Shown here: positions 56,945 through 64,000 of the stretch, one piece after another
Layout: the number at the start of each line of letters is the position of its first letter
Numbering within the stretch: position 1 is the stretch's first letter
Source of the DNA: Paragorgia papillata
Lineage: Eukaryota > Cnidaria > Anthozoa > Scleralcyonacea > Coralliidae
Assembly (NCBI GenBank): GCA_035771165.1
Contig: JAWNZC010000025.1
Coordinates: 2,602,501-2,666,500, forward strand
Length of the DNA stretch: 64,000 nt
Reading direction: 5' to 3'
Notes under the pieces: generated by a model
Database searches by the model: none
The model's input: only the letters and a program-made list of their open reading frames with translations
Told to the model about the DNA's origin: nothing
Made by a program: the position numbers and the translations under genes

Positions 56945-57170
56945 AGCCTGGTTAGACGGGGTTAGTACTTGGATGGGTGACCGCTTGGGAATGACCCCGT
57001 TCTCGAGCTTAGAACTCATGTGAGTAGAGTTGTACTCTCCTGTGCTTCGAGGGTTTTTCGCCGGGGTCTCCGGTTTTCCTCCCTCCATAAAATCAACACC
57101 TATATAGCTGTGACCCGTGGTCTGAACTGTGTCGTGTGGCGGCTGCCTGAAGCGCCTTTGATATAGGTGT
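56945..57170 (+). mobile_element. 5S-rRNA-derived SINE, copy 5
   Basis: TTAGTACTTGGATGGGTGACC then GCTTGGGAATGACCCCG and the CCGG body. The 3' end has GTGTGGCGGCTGCCTGAAGC. Confidence 0.8.
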
Positions 57171-57554
57171 TCTTACGTTAAATTTCATATTCTCAAATTT
57201 TAACATAATATTACAAGAAGACACTCGTCAACCCGATCTAAATTTTAAGTCGATTTTCTACATAATTTCTTCCAAAATGTCCGAAAAGAACACGGGATAT
57301 AATAAGAGCTGTATATAGAATTAATTTAATATTTAGATTTTATTAGTTTGATAACTTCCATTAGAAATGTTTAGGCTATATTAGTTCTATTTTATAGGAT
57401 GTTTATATAGTGGCGAGCCAGCTCGACTCGCTTTGTCGACATGATTTTTATTGTGTTTACACAGTGGTTTACACTGATGAGATGGGCTAGCTCACCCAGG
57501 GCTGGCTTGCTTGCTTGTTGTACTAATTGCGTATAATTTTATCAGTTCTGGTAA

Positions 57555-57698
57555 GGCTACGTCCACACGTATACGTTTTCGTAGCGTTTTCATATTGTTT
57601 CAGGTAAGTAGACCATTGTTTTCTATTCCCTTAAGGACGGAGAACAATATGAAAACGCTACGAAAACCGTGCGAAAACGTATACGTGTGGACGTAGCC
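57555..57698. mobile_element. hairpin MITE GGCTACGTCCACACG
   Basis: Arms GGCTACGTCCACACGTATAC and complement, about 55 bp each, with a 35-bp loop. Confidence 0.75.
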
Positions 57699-57713
57699 TA
57701 TTAAAGACACGAA

Positions 57714-57823
57714 GGCCCCGTTTACACTAGAGCAAAAGTTTCCGGATTCACATTGTTTTTCATCCTCATGGGAATAAAAAACAATGTGAATCCGGATACT
57801 TTTGCTCTAGTGTAAACGGGGCC
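57714..57823. mobile_element. short hairpin MITE GTTTACACTAGAGCAAAAG, copy 2
   Basis: Nearly perfect 50-bp arms around CATCCTCATGGGAAT, nearly identical to 31573-31684. Confidence 0.85.
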
Positions 57824-58429
57824 GAAGTCTCATTGTTATAAATATGAACTGTATGTACATCATGAACAAGTAGAACTTGTGAATTGTTAATAGACTTAAT
57901 ATGTCGAAAAAAGCTGATAAAAACAAATTTTGTCGCGTGTACGGTGAATCGTGTTTACATGGAAAACCCCAAGCCCGGGTAACCGAGATCTCTCTCTCAC
58001 AAAGCGAGATCTCGGCTGAGATGAAAATTAACAAGAAATAACAGCATAAGCGAGATCTCGGCATATATTCGGGTTGTTTATTATTATATAATCAGTTGTT
58101 GCATACATCGCGGCACCACCCAGCTGTGCATTTCAGTTGTTGACTGTTTGACAAACAATTTGACGTTTCAAAGAGAACACTTTGTCGTCAAAGTGTCGTC
58201 AAAGACGAAGTGTCAGGTCTTCACTTATTCTCTTCGTTGCCATGACTAAAATGAGTGCATCACTGGCAATTGGTATTGGATTTGGAAGTGGTCTGGCTTT
58301 TTGAATGTCAGCTGTGAAACAACATCATCAATTGCAAACCAGTTATGTATACATATTGTCTTTGAATTTAAGACCGTTTACTGTTAGTGCGGCAACTTTT
58401 CTCCTTTGAGAACTTGATAAGTTATGCCC

Positions 58430-58560
58430 GGTTACGGACGGGGTTTGTGTACCTTAATTGGTGACTGCATGCTTGCCCATGCAAGTCTTAGGACTCATGT
58501 GAGTATAAAGTTGTTGAGTTCTCCGATCCCCCCCCCCCCCTCTCGCAAAACTAACTTTAG
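58430..58560 (+). mobile_element. degraded 5S-rRNA-derived SINE, copy 6
   Basis: GCCCGGTTACGGACGGGG then CTTAATTGGTGACTGCATG and ACTCATGTGAGTA. This is clearly related but strongly mutated. Confidence 0.6.
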
Positions 58561-58609
58561 TTTAATCGATCTTATAACATTAGTTAGTTAAATACATGTC
58601 GAACGCATG

Positions 58610-58917
58610 GGGGGAGCACGGATGGCGTATGCTGTTAGGGCGCCGCCTCTCACTGCTGTAGTCCAAAGTTGAGCCCAGTTGGACGGGATTAGTATTATAC
58701 TTGGATGGGTGACCGCTTGGGAATGGCTCAATGACCCCGTTGTCGAGCTTGGAACTCATGTGAGTAGAGTTATAGTTGATCCTCTCCTGTGCTTCGGGGG
58801 TTTTTCACCGGGTTCTCCGGTTTTCCTCCCTCTGTAAAATTAACACCTACGTCTTAGCTGGTGGCTGCCACGTTGATCTGCGTCCTTCGTAATTCAGCCT
58901 TGCCGCTGGCTGCGAGT
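58610..58917 (+). mobile_element. 5S-rRNA-derived SINE, copy 7
   Basis: The full head GGAGCACGGATGGCGTATGC matches copy 1, with the 5S-like box (TACTTGGATGGGTGACCGC) and CCGG body. A small insertion lies before the box (ATTATACTTGG). Confidence 0.8.
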
Positions 58918-59181
58918 ATACAGCTAAATCAATTAAGGTTGTCCTGGCCAAAGCTAAAAGGCTAAAGCCAAAAGGTCAAAGCTAAGCGCGAAAATGCTCG
59001 TTAATAATCCCCAGAGAGGCAAGTTTGGTTTATTTGTATGATTTTGGCCTATAAATATAGTAAATGTGTGCTTCGCTATTTAAATAGTAATTCACATCGT
59101 ACTTTTCGCGCTTGGCTTTGACCTTTTGGCTTTAGCCTTTTGGCTTTGGCCAGGACAACCTCTTAATTGATTTAGCTGTAT
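58918..59181. mobile_element. MITE GGTTGTCCTGGCCAAAGC
   Basis: Arms of about 65 bp (AAATCAATTAAGGTTGTCC onward) and complement. The interior repeats GGCTAAAGCCAAAAGG. It abuts SINE copy 7. Confidence 0.75.
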
Positions 59182-60168
59182 ATAAGGATGATTAGCCGCT
59201 AGTCCTTTATGTCGGACGCTTTTACCGTTACGTGGCAAAGTGTGTTTTTGTCCCTTCTCAAATGTCTTATTTGTACAATGTTCTACGTTGTTTAAAATGG
59301 CGAAGAATATTCTTGTTAGGATATTCACATATACGTTTCTGGTTAGGAGCTGGGGCGAGTGTAAGGATTATACATCACGAACCTAACGTGACAAAGTAGT
59401 TTTTCTTCCCAAATGTCTTCCAATATCTGTTTAACCTTCTACGTGCTTCGTACATCACTGATTCAGTTGAAATGGACCACTTGAGCAAAATAATAATATA
59501 TATTCAGTTGTAACTGAAAAATAGTACGAACAACCACAAATTATAACAAATTAGCAATACTAAGCAAGAAAATACTACAGTACTGGTTATTCACAATAAA
59601 CTACAAATAATCCACACCTTTAATATCAATTTTAATAATCATACTGCTGTCATGGAACACTTGTTAATAAGACGGCGGCCATCTTGAAACCTACTTCTCG
59701 TGTATCCCTTTTAGTCACGACCATCGGCGTGCCAACTTTTGAACAAAGCAGCTCCTTAATAGGAAAAACTTGTTAATTTATTTCATAACACGATCAACAA
59801 ATAAAAACTGTCAAGGAAAAAGTTCTCAAAGAAAACGGTCGGGAGTTTGAGCGTTTAATATGCCGTATCTTTCGCCAATAAGCTTCTTTTAATTAAACAC
59901 AATATTTCCGGTTAGATTCGCCGTAATACGAAATTTCAATTGTGTCTAGCTTTTTTGACATGCTGGAAGCCTTTAGAATTGAGATATCACGCGGATAAGA
60001 GCTCGTCACAAGTGCGACGTGCATTTGTTTGCACAATTTAATATGTTTAATCTGCTTCGAGAAATCTTTGGCTATTGTGATGGAAATGAGAGCGGGGTAG
60101 TGCTGCTTCCCTAATAACTCAGTCTCTTCCTTTTATTAAACACGTTCTAGATCAAGACCGAGGGTGTC

Positions 60169-63100
60169 ATGGCTCTACAGTTGAGTCCCATCAATCCTAC
60201 CGAAGTATCATACTTCTTGGACAAGCCGTACCAAGAAACGATGTTCGCTCAATTTAACGCGATGAGAAAGAAAGGACAAATGTGTGATATATTCCTGAGA
60301 GTGAAATGCAGCGGCGAACGTCATGGAGCACACAAACTCATCCTAGCCTGTGCGTGCGGCTACTTTCAAAACGGCCCCCCTTCCGACGATGGAGGAAAAG
60401 ACTTCTTCCTACCCGAAGAAACTGAAACCGACGCGTTGAAAGATGTCTTGGAATACCTGTATTCCGGAAAACTTGTCGTGAATGTCGCGAATGTAAAAGC
60501 CATCCTTCAAGTGGCTATTTTTCTTCAGGTATATGTATTGTATATCGTGTTTTTTGTATAATACAAGGCACCAAACACGCTCTGATTGACTATATAATTT
60601 ATATGATCATGCAGTGTATTTGTTTACTTCGGCATGCACCCGAAGAACGTTGACTCGTGATACTTGCTTATTAACTCATAAAAGCGTTAATTTCTCAGGC
60701 TGTTTTATACATGAGCCAGACTATATATTTGCGATCCTAATCAAGCAGTCAGTTTGGTCAACGGGGCTAGCCTGAGTCATTTAATAGGGCCCTTTGGATC
60801 TACGATTCGGCTTTCTAAAGCCCCGCACAGACGACCAAGTTTTTTTTGACAAGTTCCTTGGTAACTTTCCTTGCTTGTGTGTACGATGAACACGTTTTTT
60901 TCCAACAATTTTCCCGGCTTGACAAGTTATAATTGCTCGTGTGCGGTTGGACAAGTTTTCCTTGACAGTAATAAGCTTCGGAGATGAGTTGTCAAGTTTT
61001 CCTTGACGACTATACACACGAACAAATTTCCTTGTTCAAAAGCTGGCATGACCAGCTTTTGAACAAGGCGCCTTGTCAAGGAAAAACTTGTCAATTTGTG
61101 TCGTGCACACGAACAAATAAAACTTGTCAAGGAAAAACTTGTCAAGGAAAACTTGGTCGTCTGTGCGGGACTTAAATGTTAAATGCAACGTAAATTGAAG
61201 CATTTTAATTTTAAAGGAATCTACGGTGTATTGACTATACCGTATTTGATATTTTAAGCTTGTAATGTTTATGACCTTCAATATACGCTCCAGTTTTGCT
61301 AAAACTATCCAGTTCTACTAAAATGATTGTAGTATCTGAGCTGAAGTCAACGTTAAGAAACAACTTCCATGCGTTTTCTGTGTGTTCACGTCGTCCTGAA
61401 GTGAAGACTTGAAAATGCTCATAATGGCGCTGTTTACAGAACGAGGACGGTGTTGAAAATACTATTGTGACTACGCGTCATCCATTCTCTTTTTCATTAA
61501 CAATTATTTTCTCATTATAATAAGTTTACAGTACAACCATGCATGTGAAGAAGTCTTTTATTTCGCTGCAGAGTTTTCGTCCTGGTTAACTCAGGACGTC
61601 TTCAGAGCAAGGCAAACTAGTACGGTTATATTCTCTTTTCAAGACCGCGTCGTACATCTTGACTTATAGACCATACGTTTACACGGTACCATTACCGGAC
61701 GAATTCGGAACCGGTCTCGAATTCGTCCGGTACAGATGAAAGGAACATGGCCTTAACCCGCTAGCTTGATTCAAACGTTTTTAAAGGCCTTTAATCCACT
61801 CCCATAGTTGTCTACGGTCCTTTCTCAGGCAGAAATGAATAAAATCATCTGACGTTAGGCAAAATAAGATAAAATATTAAGTATTTGTATGCTGACAGAA
61901 AAAGAGATTTAAATAGAGTTATTATTATAACTCGTTTCTGTCCAGGGCTTTGCCCAGGCAGAAGTGAATAAAGTTGTGTGACTTAGCCGGAATTAAATAT
62001 TAAGTATATACCAGTCATAACGCCATAGTCTGCCAGTATACTAGGGACTTTATGCCTGGTTTCCATATAGCCGTAAGAGCCGGCGGCATGGCTGCGGCAA
62101 GGGGCGATGGTCCAATCATAGACAGTGTTGAATTAGCCAGCAACAAAAAGCTGTATGCGATTGGACCATTGCCCCTTGCCGCAGCCATGCCGCCGACTCT
62201 TACGGCTATATGGAAACCAGGCTTTAAAATCCACGACGCGGCAAGCCCGATGACGCGCCTTAAGAACAAACGAATTCTTAATGAAAACAAAGTGAATGAA
62301 TAATTTGTAATCCCAAGAGTATATATCAATACCGTCCTCGTTTCCTCAGCATTTTCACGTCTTCAGAACAACGCGAACACGCAGAGAAGTGAGAGCTGTT
62401 TCTTAAAGGGCAATAGCACTAAAAATTAAGTTTGTCTAATTTGAAAGAACTCGTAAAATTGTAATAGAAGATCCTTTACAACTTTTTCGTATCTCTCTTC
62501 GTTTTCAAGATATTTAAATTTGTTTGATATGTAAATGAGATGGTCTCTGACGTCAGGTGTGGGGTAAAATATTTTCACATGTAGCAAAACCAGTTATATT
62601 TCTAAGTTTGTTCAGCGAAATCATTAATTGAAACTGTACACATAAAAACTCCTTGCGACGCTGAACATTTCATGTTAGATATGTAAGTGATTTTGCTCTG
62701 AATGAAAATATTTTACCCCACTCCTGACGTCAGAGACCATCTCATTTACATATCAAACAAATTGAAATATCTTGAAAACGCAGAAAGATACGAAAAACTT
62801 GTAAAGGATCTCCTATACAATTATATGAGTTCTTTCAAATTAGACAAACTTAATTTTTAATGCCAATCCCCTTTAAACCAAATGCGGCAACTTTTAAAGG
62901 AACTTTGTATGGATTTTTAATTGGGTTTTTTTATATCTATTTTCTTTTCAATCTTTAGATTTCAAAAATCCAGAAGTTTTGCCACGAGTTTATTATGAAT
63001 TACGTGACGGTGAACAGCGCTGTGGATTTTTACCGACTGGCTTGTAAATTAAACCTGGACGAACTGCGGCTGGGTCTGAAAAAATATATTCTGTGGAATT

Positions 63101-63248
63101 TCTCTCGAATCGTGCCCCTCAAGCAGTATTACACCATGTCACCAGAAGAATTGGAGGAACTTATTTCGAGTGATGACTTGAGAATGATGAGCGAGAAACA
63201 TATTTACGAAGCCGTTTCCAAATGGTTTTTCTACGACACTTTGAACAG
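60169..63248 (+). CDS. BTB-BACK protein, probably Kelch-like, 3' end outside window
   Basis: Two coding exons are visible: 60169-60528 (phase 0) and 62959-63248 (ends phase 2). Together they give about 217 residues. The ATG at 60169 follows a possible 5'-UTR acceptor (CACGTTCTAG near 60150). Residues about 20-120 form a BTB/POZ domain: GQMCDIFLRVKC, HGAHKLILACACGYFQNG, DVLEYLYSGKLVV and AILQVAIFLQ. The second exon begins a BACK domain: CHEFIMNYVTVNSAVDFYRL and ISSDDLRMMSEKHIYEAVSK. This pair usually precedes Kelch repeats and makes a substrate adaptor for Cullin-3 ubiquitin ligases; the Kelch part would lie beyond the window. I cannot name the paralogue. Confidence 0.88.
60816..61178. mobile_element. 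MITE CCCGCACAGACGACCAAG
   Basis: Ends CCCCGCACAGACGACCAAG and complement. The interior has many ACAAGTTTTCCTTGACA units in both orientations. It is in the BTB gene intron. Confidence 0.75.
62051..62228. mobile_element. foldback MITE GCCTGGTTTCCATATAGCC
   Basis: Arms of about 70 bp (CCTGGTTTCCATATAGCCG and complement, through CATGGCTGCGGCAAGGGGC) surround a 35-bp loop. It is in the BTB gene intron. Confidence 0.8.
62407..62872. mobile_element. TTAA-flanked MITE, family T1 copy 2
   Basis: TTAA at 62403-62406 and 62873-62876. Nearly identical to 2651-3130 but inverted. It ends 86 bp before the BACK exon of the BTB gene. Confidence 0.85.
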
Positions 63249-63300
63249 GTATTGATGAACAGACATCGAAATATAGTTGGATATACCAGAGGCGGATTAA

Positions 63301-63821
63301 CAACCTCGTCCCCAGGTCATTTTGCCTCCACGTCGGGATGTCGGCGAAAATGGCCCTGGCATCGGCTGGTCGATTCTATAATCTGATTGGCCGGTTTAAG
63401 AACCCGATTAATTCAGATAGGGTATAATTTATTCAGGAAATTTGAATTGCAATGGGATCCACTCTGCAAAGTTTACTCAAAGAATGGAAACGATAGCTTT
63501 GGTTATAGTCAAGAACAACATTAGATGTATGTTTGTTCATGACATTTACATGTCTTCTGGATAATCGTGGGAGTATCATGATGAATAATGCTATCCCAGT
63601 TGCTTTTCTGGTGAAGGCTTCACATGAGTGACTCGACAAAGCGTTGAATATTTCTATTTATTATTCATGCATACGTATTATACAAAGAGCAAAACACAAA
63701 AGCCGCATAAATTTTCTTGCCATAACACCCCAAAATTCTGGGTGTCACGTGACCAGCCGATGCCAGGGCCATTTTCGCCGACCTCCCGACGTGGAGGCAA
63801 AATGCCCTGGGTACGAGGTTG
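63301..63821. mobile_element. Mutator-like element, family M2 relative
   Basis: A 9-bp duplication GCGGATTAA / GCGGAGTAA (63292-63300, 63822-63830) flanks the element. TIRs start CAACCTCGTMCCCAGG and end in CTGGCATCGGCTGGTC. It is in the BTB gene intron. A minus-strand frame at 63433-63639 is open but unrecognised. Confidence 0.75.
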
Positions 63822-64000
63822 GCGGAGTAAGGGTACCTGAGGCCCCTGGCTGTTTTTCTGATTGCCCCCCCCCCCCCCCCAGGCCCCTTCTTGCACTGCA
63901 CCGTAAATACGTAAGGGTCCTTTACAAATTTCGAAACACAACAACAAACGTATAAACAAATGTATAACAAAAAATATATAAAATTCAAATTCCAAACTCC

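Larger units (their letters stand above)
46812..60168. other. gene-poor, transposon-rich intergenic region
   Basis: No exon chain could be built in about 13.4 kb. It holds MITEs, SINEs and minisatellites listed separately. The parts 52030-54180 and 56060-56570 show no structure I can name. A short open stretch after a possible acceptor near 56799 (RYRVFLKTYPEDPHAVTSII) has no partner exons. Confidence 0.5.

Overview
This window is animal nuclear DNA. It has split genes with GT-AG introns, abundant microsatellites and a dense load of short non-autonomous transposons. The conserved proteins are clearly metazoan (PPP4R1, DUSP22, IFT88, a BTB-BACK protein). Moderate exon density, a L2/CR1-like LINE tail, 5S-rRNA-derived SINEs and a minor-class (U12) intron suggest an early-branching animal. 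A cnidarian such as an anthozoan is my guess, but the sequence does not prove it. I rebuilt the gene models by hand from reading frame, intron phase, splice sites and remembered family resemblance.

Layout. 1-5410 (+): 3' part of a Pro/Lys/Glu-rich adaptor-like gene that ends in a possible PDZ ligand. 7101-21609 (+): complete PPP4R1 homologue, 21 coding exons, 1039 aa. 24387-27884 (-): complete DUSP22-like phosphatase, 8 exons, 212 aa, convergent with PPP4R1. 28359-46811 (+): complete IFT88, 838 aa, head-to-head with DUSP22 across 474 bp and holding a U12-type intron. 46812-60168: about 13 kb with no gene I can support, filled with SINEs, MITEs and minisatellites. 60169 to beyond 63248 (+): first exons of a BTB-BACK (probably Kelch-like) gene that runs off the window.

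Functions. PPP4R1 is a HEAT-repeat regulatory subunit of protein phosphatase 4. DUSP22 is a myristoylated dual-specificity phosphatase. IFT88 is a TPR subunit of the ciliary IFT-B complex. The genes are not an operon; only the DUSP22/IFT88 divergent promoter suggests shared control.

Mobile DNA is the most distinctive part. A foldback-TIR superfamily starting CA-(W/A)YCTCGTWCCCAG makes 9-bp target duplications (Mutator-like). It has five copies here, three of which carry the same zinc-finger-like first exon, so they look like animal Pack-MULEs. There are also TTAA-flanked MITEs, 8-bp-TSD hAT-like elements, a TA-flanked element carrying a tiny conserved ORF, at least seven 5S-rRNA-derived SINE copies, and a TIR element whose interior grew into a 20-bp satellite. 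One PPP4R1 intron holds a readable nest three insertions deep.
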